Source of the DNA: Populus alba
Taxonomy: Eukaryota; Streptophyta; Magnoliopsida; Malpighiales; Salicaceae
NCBI RefSeq assembly: GCF_005239225.2
Contig: NC_133288.1
Location: 22,884,169-22,948,168 of the forward strand
Direction of reading: 5' to 3'
Length of the DNA: 64,000 nt
In this document: positions 35,236 through 47,654 of the stretch, in pieces
Position numbering within the stretch: the stretch's first letter is position 1
Layout of the letters: every line of letters starts with the position of its first letter
Notes under the pieces: generated by a model
Databases searched by the model: none
Seen by the model: only the letters and a program-made list of their open reading frames with translations
Told to the model about the DNA's origin: nothing
Program-made: the position numbers and the translations under genes

Positions 35236-36814
35236 CAGGAGACCATTAAGCTGAAATGTTGGTTGAGCCACATGGGAAGACGAGAAAGTTTGCCAGATTA
35301 CTTTGTAATCTTCAACTTGTAAAATCATGCTAAGCAATCGTGTAATTCGCGCGTGTGTGTGTGTGTGTGTTGAAAGAGAGGCAAGAGAGACTAACTTTTG
35401 CTGAACACAACACCAGCTAGATCAGATTTGCAATAATAATATAAAAAACTTGATCATCGTATTGTTAAAACAAAGATTTCTTGAATTATATGCTTATGGT
35501 ACCTGCATATCTAAGGCAAGAGTTGTGAGGGAAGCGGTGAAGGCCACTGGTTACCATGTGCCACTCGCATGTCATTGCAATGTGATTGTCATCGCTATCA
35601 ACCAACATTTGCTCGTCGCTAATAGACATGGTGGCAAGTAGTTGGCTGTTGATTTGACCACGCATACAAAGGTGGTAGATTTGGAGAAGTCGACCGCAGC
35701 AATTTTACTTTTTTGGAGGAAACAGGTTCATATTTTAAGGGCGAATCACATCATCACATGTTAGCTTCTGAAAATATGTTACAGCCAACCAGTGTTTTTC
35801 GAGAATCTCATGTATGCATGTGATTATTTTCATCGATCTGTTGAGACATTTCCTGGAGGACAGCTGATCTTTATTAATTTCTTGCCAAGGGAGGTTTGTT
35901 CCTTCAAGGTGGGATTGGGCCTTTATAGATCAGATCGTTTAGCAAACTGGAAACTAGTTAGCAAGGGGGCAGAAAGAATTGCCCTTGGAGTTTCAAGGCA
36001 CGAGGACATGTTCGAGATCAAGATCTAGATTTTTTATTTGTCTGTTTTACTACGAATTGATCAAGAGACTTGAATATATAGTTGATTAGAGACATCTTAA
36101 TGATACCTTAAACTTGAACAGTTGAATTAGAGACATCTTAATGATACCTTAAACTTGAAGGGATGGTTTGTTTTTATGTTTTAAGTTTCTAAAAAAAATA
36201 ATTTTTATTTTTTATTTTTTTATTTGTTTTAAATTAATATTTTTTTTGGTGTTTTTAGATTATTTTAATATATTTTAAAATAAAAAATATTTTAAAAAAT
36301 AATTATTATCACTCTTAATTACTTTTAATTTGTTTTGTACCACGGAGAAGAGGGAATGTCGATGCCATGCATAGTTTTAAGACTTTCAAGTGGATTTACT
36401 TTTTAAGACAAATATTTTTTTTAAACTCACATACATGGCTCGAAAGACAGCACGTGCTCTACCACCACACCAATGGTTTCCTGTTGGATGGTTAATTTTA
36501 TGGCCCAAGGACCTGAGAAAGCACAGAAAGGGGCCTTGAGGCCCAATTACACAAGGCTAATAGGTCATGATTCAGTTCAAATCGGAACTTATCAAGTGAG
36601 CCCAGCAACTTATTATAGCCCAATTCACAGTTTGCCATGAAGGCAGCACGAAGAGATTGCAGGAAAGGTACTTAATTACAACTGCATAAAATCAAATAAA
36701 ATCTTAATCAATCTACTACTTTGACAAAAAGGTTACCTGCTTATTTACCATCCCATAGTGATATTAACATGAATTGCAAGAGCCAATCCAGTCAAGGCTT
36801 GGACATTTCTTTTC
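35236..36814. other. Spacer between TMT1 and PMI1
   Basis: Contains a GT microsatellite (about 35352-35370), two unidentified plus-strand frames (35450-35641 and 35792-36028) that could be pieces of a decayed gene, a two-copy tandem duplication of about 40 bp (36081-36159), and a copy of the AT-rich dispersed repeat (36165-36310). No intact gene. Confidence 0.4.
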
Positions 36815-39388
36815 TTACCTGGTAAACTTCACATCAGGATTTCTCATAGGTTTGAGCCACATGTCAGCCATAATTCTTGAGGAAATGCTCCATAAGAAAT
36901 CTTTCCCTTTTGACTGCACATGTTTTCCCTTTTTCCCTGCCTTTCCAAGTCCATATGCCACCAGCCACTGCGTCGCCGTTAGCCTTTGCCTCTCCGAATC
37001 CCACAGATTCCTCTTTCTTCCTGACTTTCCCTTCATCCCTCCAACGTGCAAACTCGTTACTTTGAATTTCTTTTCCTCGTTGTAATTGTTCTCTTCGATG
37101 TCAGCTTGTGTTGCATGAACAAGTGCAACCACAGGACCTCCAACTGCCTCGTATCGCCTTATAGGATCCCGTAGCTGGACAACCACGGCCATGATGAAGT
37201 GGTTTGCTTGGTCCCCTGGAGAAGCTAAGCCGTACTTCTTTATCCAATCTTCTAATGGAATGGTTGAAGCAAGAGGGTGGTTTTGATCTTTCCCGCTGTC
37301 TGTGCTTGCCTTTCCAGTGAGTGGAGAAACATCAAAAGGAGCATCTTCCTCTGCTATCTCTGCCTGAATTTTCAAGGCTTCAATGGCCATTACCTCAATC
37401 TTCTGCAATGAGAATGCCAAAACTTCCTCAGCTGTCAAAGGGTTTTCATTTACGTTCCAAATTCCTGTTGAAATCCTCTCTTTCCTGCCTGTACTCATCG
37501 CCGTCGCCATTGTTTTTACGGCAGCAATAGTACGAGCAGCACTTGAACTAGCGCCTTCTTTGTTTCTCCCTTGGATGATAGCAGAAGCTATGCCTTCAAA
37601 AGCTATCTGTTCTGCAGTTTTCCCTAACAGTTCATCTAGGGGCATCAGTGATAAGATTTGAGAACAAAGTTCCTCAAAACCAATGGATGCCATTCTCTGA
37701 AACAATTCAAACCCGTTCATGGATTTGTCTGATTGAAGAACGAGTGGCTTCGACAGCTGCATTGCTAGTTTTGGAGTATCTTTCCTTGAAACAATGGAAT
37801 CTAGTGGGTTCGTAGCTGCCAGGTAGCCTCCATCTCTTGTTTGAACTACACAGCCTAGACCCTTCCCAAGATCTGAGAGATATACCTTGGATTCAGCTTC
37901 TGTACTATCATCACCTCCATCGAGATGCAGAGTGGGGATTTCAGGTTGATTGAATTCGAATAAATTAGTTTCTTCATCTTCGAGCATCTGGAGAAATTCC
38001 TTCGTTACTGTTTCTTCATCCGCATCTAATTTTTGTGATTCAGTTTCCTCGTCTGTCTTGGCAGTTTTTTCTTCCTCCATCATGGACTCAAGAACTTTTA
38101 TCTGCTGAGCGATTGAATCGAGTTCGGTTAGTCTTGTCAGGTGTACTTGATCATGCACTATTTCCTTAACAACTTCACTTGATTGTGATTTTTCTTCCAC
38201 ATTTTCTTCAGATTCTCCATCGCCATTATCTTCTTTGTCTTGAATCTCCACCCCTTTATCCACAATTTCGAAATCTGGAAGATCAAGGTCCTCTATCTTT
38301 TGTTCTGGTTCTTCTGATTTCTGAATTGAGGGGGGTGGCGAGGGAACTGGAGCTGTCTCATCAAGATTCAAGTCATCCATTCCTTGTATATCCGCAGCTG
38401 GTTTTGTCTGTGAAGGAGTCCAAGTTTCGGATCGTAACGTCATCCTTGGACTCGAGACACTGAAGGATGATTTAGACTGCTTGCGTCCCAAAGAAGATGA
38501 GAAATTTTTGAATTTAGTAGTTTTCGATCCTTCAGCTTGACTATAAATATCAATCCCTCCTTCTTTCTCCATAATCTGAAATCCCAATTTGAGAACAAGC
38601 TCTCCTCCTTTTGCCTTCCCGGACAGGCTGAAACTTGTGTCCCACTGCCGCACTCGAGTACCTTCTTGGCTCTTCTCTATGGATTCCTGAATAAGTTCAC
38701 TTAAATCCACTGAAGTTCTCCCAAAATCAAGCTCTTCAGCATCAACTGCAAACACATAAATAAAAAATGGACGCTGCTCAAATTTAAGCTGCTTCCCATT
38801 GCCAGGAGTGCAGTACACATGACACTTGATAAACAAGGTCTCTTCAAAGTCACCAGCTCCTTGTGAAACCCTTGAGGGCATTGTATTAACTGCGCCATCT
38901 TTTGTTTCCTTCTTCCTAACACAAACAGAAAGCCGGAGTCCATTCATCGAAGCTGGAAGGCCTTGCACAGCAACTACTTCAACAGAGAACAAGCAGCTCA
39001 ATTTCTGCATCCCAATATGAGAAATAGCACGGATTGGCTTCCAATTCCAAATCCCTTTTCTCTCTGTTGCAGAAGATCTATCATCCAGCTTCTTAATTCC
39101 TGGTTGATTGATTTTCGTTGTTTTGCGCTCGGTTTCTTCGTCAGGTTTTGCCCTAGAACGCCAAGGCGACAATGACATGCGCCTGGACCGAGGCTTGCTG
39201 CTTGATTTTTCATCAATTTTGGCTGTTGTAACCTCATCTGCTGATGTAATAGAAGGGACTGAAGTTCGAGGAAGTACGAGGGAAGCAGTTCTTCGGGAGC
39301 TGGAAGTGTGAGTTTGGTAAAGAGATTGGCTGAGTTCTTCGAGCTCTTCCAAAAGCTGAGTATTTGAACTCCTTCTATCTGTTGCCAT
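36815..39388 (-). CDS. PMI1: Plastid movement impaired 1 (PMI1)
   Basis: PMI1 is a plant-specific cytosolic or plasma-membrane-associated protein needed for light-driven chloroplast and nuclear positioning through chloroplast actin filaments. The gene is intronless here and encodes 857 residues. MATDRRSSNTQLLEELEELSQSLYQ is the family's conserved N-terminus, so the ATG at 39388 is preferred over the upstream in-frame ATG at 39547, whose 53 extra codons are low-complexity leader. An NT-C2 domain spans about residues 112-275 (KGIWNWKPIRAISHIGMQKLSCLFSVEVV, GRTSVDLSELI). An acidic Glu-rich middle region (about 395-530) precedes the conserved C-terminal half: LGKGLGCVVQTRDGGYLAA, MASIGFEELCSQIL, GRKERISTGIWNVNENPLT, RDPIRRYEAVGGPVVALVHA. 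All major blocks are intact. Confidence 0.95.
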   Translation of the reverse strand: MATDRRSSNTQLLEELEELSQSLYQTHTSSSRRTASLVLPRTSVPSITSADEVTTAKIDEKSSSKPRSRRMSLSPWRSRAKPDEETERKTTKINQPGIKKLDDRSSATERKGIWNWKPIRAISHIGMQKLSCLFSVEVVAVQGLPASMNGLRLSVCVRKKETKDGAVNTMPSRVSQGAGDFEETLFIKCHVYCTPGNGKQLKFEQRPFFIYVFAVDAEELDFGRTSVDLSELIQESIEKSQEGTRVRQWDTSFSLSGKAKGGELVLKLGFQIMEKEGGIDIYSQAEGSKTTKFKNFSSSLGRKQSKSSFSVSSPRMTLRSETWTPSQTKPAADIQGMDDLNLDETAPVPSPPPSIQKSEEPEQKIEDLDLPDFEIVDKGVEIQDKEDNGDGESEENVEEKSQSSEVVKEIVHDQVHLTRLTELDSIAQQIKVLESMMEEEKTAKTDEETESQKLDADEETVTKEFLQMLEDEETNLFEFNQPEIPTLHLDGGDDSTEAESKVYLSDLGKGLGCVVQTRDGGYLAATNPLDSIVSRKDTPKLAMQLSKPLVLQSDKSMNGFELFQRMASIGFEELCSQILSLMPLDELLGKTAEQIAFEGIASAIIQGRNKEGASSSAARTIAAVKTMATAMSTGRKERISTGIWNVNENPLTAEEVLAFSLQKIEVMAIEALKIQAEIAEEDAPFDVSPLTGKASTDSGKDQNHPLASTIPLEDWIKKYGLASPGDQANHFIMAVVVQLRDPIRRYEAVGGPVVALVHATQADIEENNYNEEKKFKVTSLHVGGMKGKSGRKRNLWDSERQRLTATQWLVAYGLGKAGKKGKHVQSKGKDFLWSISSRIMADMWLKPMRNPDVKFTR

Positions 39389-39475
39389 TACTCGAAGAAA
39401 AAGAAAGCTGACCGGAGAAACTGGTGAATACAGGTGGCCTATGATACTGAGATTGCTTGCATATAAACACAAAGT

Positions 39476-39497
39476 TGAAGAAGAAGAAGAAGAAGAT
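39476..39497. repeat. (GAA)n run in the PMI1 leader
   Basis: A GAA trinucleotide run lies about 90 bp upstream of the PMI1 start codon. On the PMI1 strand it reads CTT/TTC, a frequent plant 5' UTR pyrimidine tract. Confidence 0.8.
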
Positions 39498-42308
39498 AAG
39501 GAAATCACATGCTTGGAAGAATCTAGAGGTGGAGAAACAACATCCATATATGATGATTATATGTGGCAATGTGTGGACCTTCCAAAACCAGAAATTTCTG
39601 TGGCTGTTTTAGATGAGAACTTTCCTGCTCTGTCTTTTTATCAGAAAAGGACAGGATTTAAACAAGAGGCAACTTGTTCTAAAAGAAATTTATTGTCTTT
39701 TGGTTAATTGTTCACTTGTTCTGTTAATCACTGCAACACAATATTTTTGGGAAATTCTACGATGAAAAAATCTGGACAATCTGATCGCTTGCTGTCTAGC
39801 TAGTTGGCTGGACCCATTAGAGCTTGGGACTGGCCAAGTCCATGTGGCTCGGCTCAGTTTTCTGCCTGCACCGATTCTATACCTATCAAATCTCATCAAT
39901 CATTAAAGCTTATCTGGAAGCATTTTACTACTTGGGATAATTCCACTAACATTTTACTGTTATTATTTTTTCATAGGATTTTCAAGCATGATGATATGGC
40001 TTGAATGTAGGAGAGAAGCCAATAAATTAATGGGGAGACAAACAAGCGGGACAAGTCAAATGACTCCACTAATTTAGGGTTTGGTTTCTAACTGAGATTT
40101 TGCAAGCTGTTTTATGCATTTTCTTTACTTCATGCACAGGTAAGACTGGTTAATGGGCTAACAATGGAGAGCAGTCCCTGCTTGAAGTACACAGATCTGG
40201 AGGACTACAAGAGCAAAGCCTTCGCCACTTCTTAGAGAATAATATTAGATGCTTTACTGCGCGAGGTTAAATATTGTTTATGTGTTTATATATACAGGTT
40301 AGGTTTTTTTCATACTCTTTTATAGTTAACAAATTTCTAAATAAAAATAATCAAGTTTATGTATATCGTTATTTAATAAATAAAAATAAATAAATCATAA
40401 AAGATAACTAAAAATAAAAATAAAAAAATCGAGAGATAAATATAAATCAAGATATTTAATATTGCAAGACATAATATTTATCTAATTGTGTTTACTAAAT
40501 TATGTTTATTAAAATAATTTTTTATTCAATCAAATAATAATAGAAATAGACAGATATATTAAATTAATTGGATAAAAAAAAAACACTTTACAAGGCTGCA
40601 CAAATTAGATATATTATCTGATAATAAATATTTGTTATTTTAAAAATAAAGTTCATCTATACAAAAGAATATATATATATATCAGAAAAAACCTCTTCAA
40701 AAATTAAATGCATATAAAATAATTAAAAAATACTTGTAATTTAAAAGAGGTTCTCCAAACAAAATAAAAAAGAGAATGAGTATTAATCTAAATATAAAAA
40801 AATAATTCTAATTTTTTTTTTAAAAAAGGAGTCATGCTAGCCTGCCTGGCTCATTTTGTTAGGACATGCACGACTGAGTCTTTTATTATGTTTTTGCAGC
40901 AGGGGCAGATGACATGTTGTCCGATCTTTTTTTTTTTTGGATTCAAACGACGTGTTGTTTAGCCACTATGGTGGTAAGAAAAATAGAGTTAATGGTTTTT
41001 TCAATCTAAAAAACAAATTTTCATCCTATTATTTTACTCACAACACCCACACAACATCATAGACAATATAATAAATCCATTCATGACCTCGAAAAACCTA
41101 AAAAAAAAACATCTCAAAACTTGAAATCAACTCGAAATAATTTGTTTTACCAAGATCAGATCTATTTTCTTGGCAATTTCAAAGTAAAAAAACCCTCTAA
41201 TGTTAGCTCTACCCGTCAAAAAAAATAGTTTGACACCAATTTTAACTGTTTTGGTTGCTAGAATCAATGCCAATGAATACTTTCTCTCTCTAGCGTTGGA
41301 TTCCATCAACTTACTCTCACTTCTCTCGCATAAGGAGTTTAAAAATAAGAATAATGAAGTTTAGGATCAAAATTAAATTTTGCCTTTTAATTTGAAAATC
41401 AAAGGGATCTAACATCTAAAATTTATAAAGTATAAGAACAATAATAAATATTTTTTCCAAACTTTTAAAAGGCACCCATTCCCTATTTTTTTTTTAATTT
41501 GGTCTCTTATCTTTTAATCCCATATCCCCCCCAATAAATTGGCTTATAAATTAGTCTAATATTGGAACAAATTAAAAAATAAATAGCATTGTGAATAGTC
41601 TCTCTACATTGCCATACAAAGGGATCCAGAATGCATTTTGCATAATGAATCACTAGTATTTTTAGTTTTTTAGTTGATAAATGATATTTTTAGACCTCAC
41701 TTAATATATTAAATTTTTTAATTAAGATGATTTTTGATATAATATAAGAGTTATAGTGACTAAACAACGAATTTAAATTTTATCATCATTATTCTCTCAT
41801 CTAATTAAATCTAATTAATAAGATAAAGTAGTGTGAGCATTTATAAGTCACAATTTTAAAGAGTTTTCATTTAAAAAAATATATTAAAAAGTAATATAAA
41901 CAATATTTTGTAGTCATACCAACTTAAATTTTTATATTTAAAAGGTTATTTGACAGTATTGAAGGACACCCAGGAGTTGAGCGTAATCAAAGTAGTGATT
42001 TTTTTCCTAATATTCTAATTACGGCTTAACGGACCTGATTTAATTGAAATTGTTTTGATAAAAAAAAAATATTTTTTTTCATTAACCCAAACTAAATTTG
42101 ATGATGAATTAGCGGATCAATGGATTAGCCTTCTGGATCGGCATCCCTTTTGGGCTAGAGAATAAAAAAAGGAAAAAGATTGGAGAAAGCCCAGCCCAGA
42201 AGTAGGCGGCGATTCAATAAGTCTCGGGTCTCGTCTCGTGGTAAGCACGCAGCATCAGCAAGCGGTCAAGCAATCAGTGTATCAGAGAAAGCTAAAAGAA
42301 GAACGGAA
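39498..42308. other. AT-rich spacer between PMI1 and the small-protein gene
   Basis: No gene recognised. Strongly AT-rich from 40300 to 42100, with A/T homopolymers. The 5' ends of the two divergent neighbours lie at its edges. Confidence 0.45.
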
Positions 42309-42455
42309 ATGGCGTTCTTTATGAAGGGAGAGCCTTTGGTGGCGAAGCTAGCAGCTATAGCCAAGTTCGGCGTTTTTCCGGCAGCCATGGCTGCCGCCCT
42401 CTTCTATTCTCCACCTGATTACGTTTTCTCCAAGAAGGATAGCTCCTCTAAATAA
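42309..42455 (+). CDS. Small single-helix protein, 48 residues, function unknown
   Basis: The frame starts with MAFFMKGEPLVAKL, contains a hydrophobic stretch (IAKFGVFPAAMAAALFYS, about residues 17-34) and ends in a charged Lys/Ser-rich tail. It resembles short conserved plant proteins with one membrane-spanning segment, some mitochondrial, but I cannot name it. An in-frame ATG at 42180 would add 43 basic, Arg/Ser-rich residues; the internal start is preferred because the hydrophobic protein then begins cleanly in a purine-rich context (GGAAATGGC). Codon use and the GC content of the frame stand above the surrounding AT-rich DNA, which supports coding. The downstream transcript may be long, but no splice pattern was defined. 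Confidence 0.6.
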   Translation: MAFFMKGEPLVAKLAAIAKFGVFPAAMAAALFYSPPDYVFSKKDSSSK

Positions 42456-44676
42456 TTGATTCGGTTCGTATGTCTCCCCTAATCTATTTTTTTATATGAT
42501 CGTTTCCTCTCCGTTATTATTATTTCAATATCTAATCTGGTTATTGAAAAAAAATGGAGATCTGGACTCTCTTCGATACCTATGCACTAGCATCCTCCAC
42601 AATGGGGCGGCCCACTGCATAAAAGTACCATTGCGTTTACCACTGAGATGTTATGATCTAGTTGTCGTTGATATAGGAATAAATTTACCCTTTAACATCC
42701 GTCTAGGCTTTTGGGAGCAACTGGCAGTTTGTTCCTGCGTTAGATACCTAGGTTGTTATGTGGTATGGAGGGTAGTGCCTGCTCATTTGTCCTCCCATGG
42801 AAGTAGGGTCGTTAAGTCCAAGATTTGTTGATATTGTTTGTTAGGATTACATCAATAAATTTTTTATGAATAGTTGTTGTTGAAATGTTCCTGATTAATT
42901 GTGTTATTCACTGTCTAGATGGCCTTGGCCGTCTCATATCAAACCCAAAGTTTTGCTTGGAGTTATTTTGTTGCTTCCATGTAAGAGATCAGGTTTAATC
43001 TATCTATGATGTTATGAGACCTAATTTTTTGTTTGGATGCTTAGGTTTGTAATTGATTTGGAATAGACCATATGAGCTATATGTAGAAGCTCATTGATCC
43101 CTTGCTGGTAGCAGGTAACAATGATTTTGTCGTGCTGTCTGTAGCAACTTGAGGTCCTTAGGGATCTCTGGTATACGTTTTTCTCATTTCTTGTGGTATT
43201 GAGGGTAATGCCTCCCCATTTGACCTGCCTCATAATTTGGGTGGTAGTACAGCTTTAGTGATGTAGATTGTCTTGCATTTTGAGTTTATGATTGCTGAGT
43301 GATTTACATATACTTCATTAGCTTTCCTCGGTGGATAGGTGCATGATTTTTGTGTTCTGGAGAGAATGCATAGGCTTTTGGTTTTGAACAAGTTCCAGTT
43401 ATGCAGTTTTATCTATTTTCTCGAACTGCAACTGGGTGTAGAAAACTCTGTTACTTCCCCCCTGTTTGTCCTTGAAGTCAGTCAGCTGTGAAACTCGAGG
43501 CTAGGATTCAACCTTTTCAAATCGCTCATTTCCTCTATACAAATACATCAAGGACTCTTATCTGAATTCCCGGAGTCCTTGAGTTACTTAATTGTATCAC
43601 GAAAGCAAGGCCATGTTGTGATTGATGCATGGACTTTATTCAATAAAAGATTTGTCCAAGTGTGATTTCTGCTTGACTGATGGGTTGATGGCTTCGACTT
43701 TAAGCCCTCTAAACATGCCAGATTTAGAAATCACAGCCTGAGACATGTCTCACCTTTATGTCTTCTTTTTGCGCAGGAGGTGCTTTGAAATGCAGTGAAT
43801 GAATGTGCACTCCCATGATGTAGTTGGGCACGTGTAATAATACACCCATCATAGGATGCAATAATTGTTGGATTTGGTGAGTAGGTTTTCAGTTAGTTAA
43901 ATGTTTGTTTGTTTTGTTTTTTAATTGAAGAACTTTGAGTTGTGATATTTCTCAGAACCCTATGATGGAGCTTAGGGCTTTTCAAATGCATAAAAAATGG
44001 AATTCTCACATTGCTGAATGCTCATTAGATCTCTGTCATGTAAGGAGCTCAGACCATTTGCCAAAATCATATACCGTAACTGTTTTCCTTGAGTTAGCAA
44101 AGAATGATGAATCTTTGTTTTTGTTAGCTATTTATTTACTCGGGTTTTTATCATCAGATAGATTACTACTAAAAGCATCTGTGAAGAGCAGGGTTTTGAG
44201 TTTTCAATCCCCGACTCTGAGATTACTAGTTGCAAAAGGAAAAAAAACTTGCGCCCGAATGCTTTCAATGGCTTTATTTTACAAGATGCAATCTTTCCAC
44301 ATGGTTTTGTCAAGATTTAATAGTTAAAAAAGTGGTGGGTTTCTTACCATCATTTTTCCTAATTGTGAAAGTAGGCAAGCTTATCGTGCCCCCAGCATAT
44401 AGCATATCTTGATTAGCAAACATACCAGACTGAAAATACAAAGAGCAATCTTATATGGAGAATATAATTATACTGAATTCAGTGTTTGCAGAAGAGGACT
44501 ACACGCCTGCCCAGAAAATGAAGTAAAGCGATGAGCTGTAATAAAACCCCCTCGGCAAATAATAAAGAACAAACAATCAATTTTCCTAAAACAAGAGGAC
44601 TCTATAGGTAAATTAAAATAATTCAAAATAAGAGGTTATCAAATGGATTTGGCAGAATCCAAGCCATGTCATAATT
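42456..44676. other. Spacer, possibly long 3' UTR of the small-protein gene
   Basis: Moderate base composition (less AT-rich than neighbouring spacers) and many T-rich stretches suggest transcribed non-coding sequence. Short frames at 42496-42831 and 43935-44327 show no recognisable protein features. Confidence 0.35.
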
Positions 44677-45342
44677 CTAGGGTTGTTTGGAACTCTGGGA
44701 CTGCCTTGAATGTTCTTCCTCCTCAGCCTGCGGGGGTGGTATCTATAACAGGAGTATAAAAACAAAACGCATCAGAAAAATTAAACAACGTTGTGATCTA
44801 GAGTAACTGCAATTGGTCTACAGACTTGTAATTAATGAGAAGATGATACAGACATGGTAACTAAAGAATGAACCAGGTTGGAACATCATGGGCCTTTTAT
44901 CTTCTGTATGGGGAGCTTGAGGATTCCAACTCCATGGTGTTAGAAACGAGTTTTCAGAATATAAGAAAGATGTTAGTCTTTGTAGTTTCTTTTCCCGTTG
45001 TTGTCTACACAGAAATTCTTGGTAACCGGTCCAAGCGCGAACTTGTTCTGCTGTTATTGACGGATAAAAATAATTCTGCTGTTCACGGCCATATACATGG
45101 TGTCGTAGATATTGTTGTGACAACAGGGGATGATTCGGTAGTGATTGCTGTGGTGGTTCATCAAAGATAGCCGCAGGATTTCGCTGACCCTCTGTTGGAT
45201 ATTGCAGGTCATGATGCTCCTGCAATGATTGCAGCTGCTGCTGCTGCATCTTGTATTCTTCTTTAATCAAACCTAGCTGTTTTTGCCGGGTCCTCTGGTT
45301 GCTGGTTTGAGAAGGACTCTTTCTTCTTGATCTGCTGTTCAT
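44677..45342 (-). CDS. Gln-rich unknown protein, 184 residues
   Basis: Two exons (44854-45342 and 44677-44742) join in frame to 184 residues. The N-terminus is basic (MNSRSRRKSPSQ...RTRQKQLGLIKEEYKMQQQQLQSLQEH), predicted helical and possibly coiled coil or DNA-binding. A Tyr/Gln-rich middle has ITAEQVRAWTGYQEFLCRQQREKK, and the end is acidic (AEEEEHSRQSQ). There is no signal peptide or membrane segment. The composition suggests a nuclear or transcription-linked role, but that is inference and I cannot name a family. The splice junction (donor at 44854/44853, acceptor at 44742) was chosen because it keeps frame and removes an intronic hydrophobic read-through. Confidence 0.6.
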
Positions 45343-47654
45343 GTTTATCCACCACTAGCACTTAGATCTCCACCATTGAACAGCCCGTCCTATGCTGCTT
45401 CGTATTTCTAATTAACTAGTGTAAGGTTTAAGTCCTCCTGTAATATTTAGGGCTTGCAGATTTCTTATTCAGTAGCTGTTACGTATACGTGTCCATGATG
45501 TAATCACTCCAGTCAATTTTAGGGTTTGCACCGCCATTGCTATTAATCTTATATTTCGAATTTAGTATTTTCTTGCTTTGCAAAGGTGGCCTAGCAATTT
45601 TAGCTTCCTGTTTTGCAAAGGTGGCCAGGCATGTTTAAGTTTGTAATTGTTTTTTGGTCCCCAGAAGCCTCGATTGGCCTTGAATCATATAAAGGTATGT
45701 TTTGGAGTGAATTAAATCCTATAATAATAATAATAATTCACAAGTCCTAACCGTTGGATATTTATATGTAAATAGGCTTGGTGCCTCAAATCCATGAACC
45801 ATAACCCAGGTCCAATTACTAGTTCGTGCAATAAATCAATAGAGATGGGCCAAATGAAAGCTGGGCGCTATTGACCAGAAAGGTGAAGAGATTTCGCAAA
45901 AACTCGAGTTCTCAGCGATTTTGTGGTTTGCATGTTCATCATTAGGAAATTCTTAACCATATTATTAAACTCGGTCCAATCCGTTAGGTTATGGTAGCAT
46001 ATTGTTCCTGAAAGCAAATCAATAGTATCACACACAATAACAAGAATAATTTAATCTTAACTGATAATTTAGATATATCATACGTAAAAATGAAAGAAAT
46101 CATTTATCATGAATTTATATAGAGTTATAATAATATTAATGTTGAAATAACTTAGAAATATTAAATTAGTGGACAATAGTATTATCCCCATATCGATTGT
46201 GTATGATTGTAGTTTTAAGACAATGATTGATTCTTTCATCAAAATGGTTTGAACATGATAATAATGTATATGAATAGTTGATCAAAATTTATGCGTGTCC
46301 CAACTTCTACTAGTCCTTCAAATTCAGTTAATAAAGTAAAAAATAATTTATTATCGAATGATTTGCTGTGAAGGATAGATATTATTTATTTATATAGAAC
46401 ATTCATTAAACAGGATCCCATGCACTCAAGCTTGTAGATTGTTTACTTATGTTGCATTCACATTTACATGATGATCAAGGTGAGTATTACTATGAGCATG
46501 AAGAGCATGCCTATGATATTTATATATAGCATGAGTCATAATACATGTTTATCAAACCGGTCGACACTTTTATTTTGCAGTTGCATGATCAACATCGATC
46601 AGAGGATGTATTTACTGACATTATAAGTATATTTAATTTTAATATATTTTCAATTTAGGTTTAATTTAATTATCATTAAATGTAATATTTTGGTGTAATT
46701 ATAATTGATTTTTTTACACAAGAAGAGACTATTATTTACAATCGTACATATATGTAAGTGCGATTGTATGAGCGAGTTCAACAATATGTGATCCAAATTG
46801 ATTTTTTGTATGTCAGTTATATTTTTACTGTATAAAATTTGATCATGACTTGATCCATGTTTTAATTGAGCGATTAAGAAGTGGGTTACACACGTTTCAT
46901 TGAAAAGATTACTCATGCACTACAAGATATGGCAGGTTTGTTTGGATTGTTTATTGATGTACAAACAATTAAATCTATTGATGTTTGTAATAGGATTGAA
47001 TTATTACACAGGCTATTGTTTTTGAACTGACATATTTCTGAACATTGAAATCTTCAAACTTTGATATTTTTCTGAATCTTTTTAAACCTTTACTATTTCA
47101 ACATTTAATTATATTTTAGATGTTAATTCTTCAATTTATCGCTATACAGGCATATAATTATCATACAACACCTTATGCCATTTGTCATCGACTTTTAATA
47201 GCAGCCTTTAAACAGAACTTTTTGTGTATAGGGACCAAGCTACGTACTTTAGGCATGGCAGGGTAAGGGACCCAGTCCCATCATCAATAATAAATTATTT
47301 TTTAAAAACAAAAACCTGAACTCTATGTATGGACAACCTCCAATCCCATCCATGGCGTCATATCAAACAGAAACTGTAGCTGACCAGTGAAAGGCTGAGA
47401 ATCTCCATACCCCCATTAAGCAAGCAGCCAGCAAATCTCGAAAACACAGCAATCCTTGGACAACAATTATTACAAGTACTCCTCAATCTTTACATAGATA
47501 CGTGCATGGATGAACTTGCGAATTGCAATGGCGAGGCTACATCTTAGAGGAGCTTTAAAACATGCTACAATGTTGTATAGATGGAAACACCCTTATATTA
47601 TACTATCATCTATTACAGCAATAATTAATGTTTTTTGAGGCCTTGAAAGTCCCG
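45343..47654. other. AT-rich spacer downstream of CUC3
   Basis: No gene recognised. A short duplicated word (TTTGCAAAGGTGGCC) occurs near 45577 and 45612. Bases 47230-47650 probably include the CUC3 3' UTR. Confidence 0.4.

Noticed and set aside
37321..39311. Several plus-strand frames within PMI1
   Set aside because: All lie opposite the intact PMI1 coding frame and have no splice or family support.
39389..39547. N-terminal extension of PMI1 from the ATG at 39547
   Set aside because: The 53 added residues are low-complexity leader translation, and the conserved family N-terminus begins at 39388.
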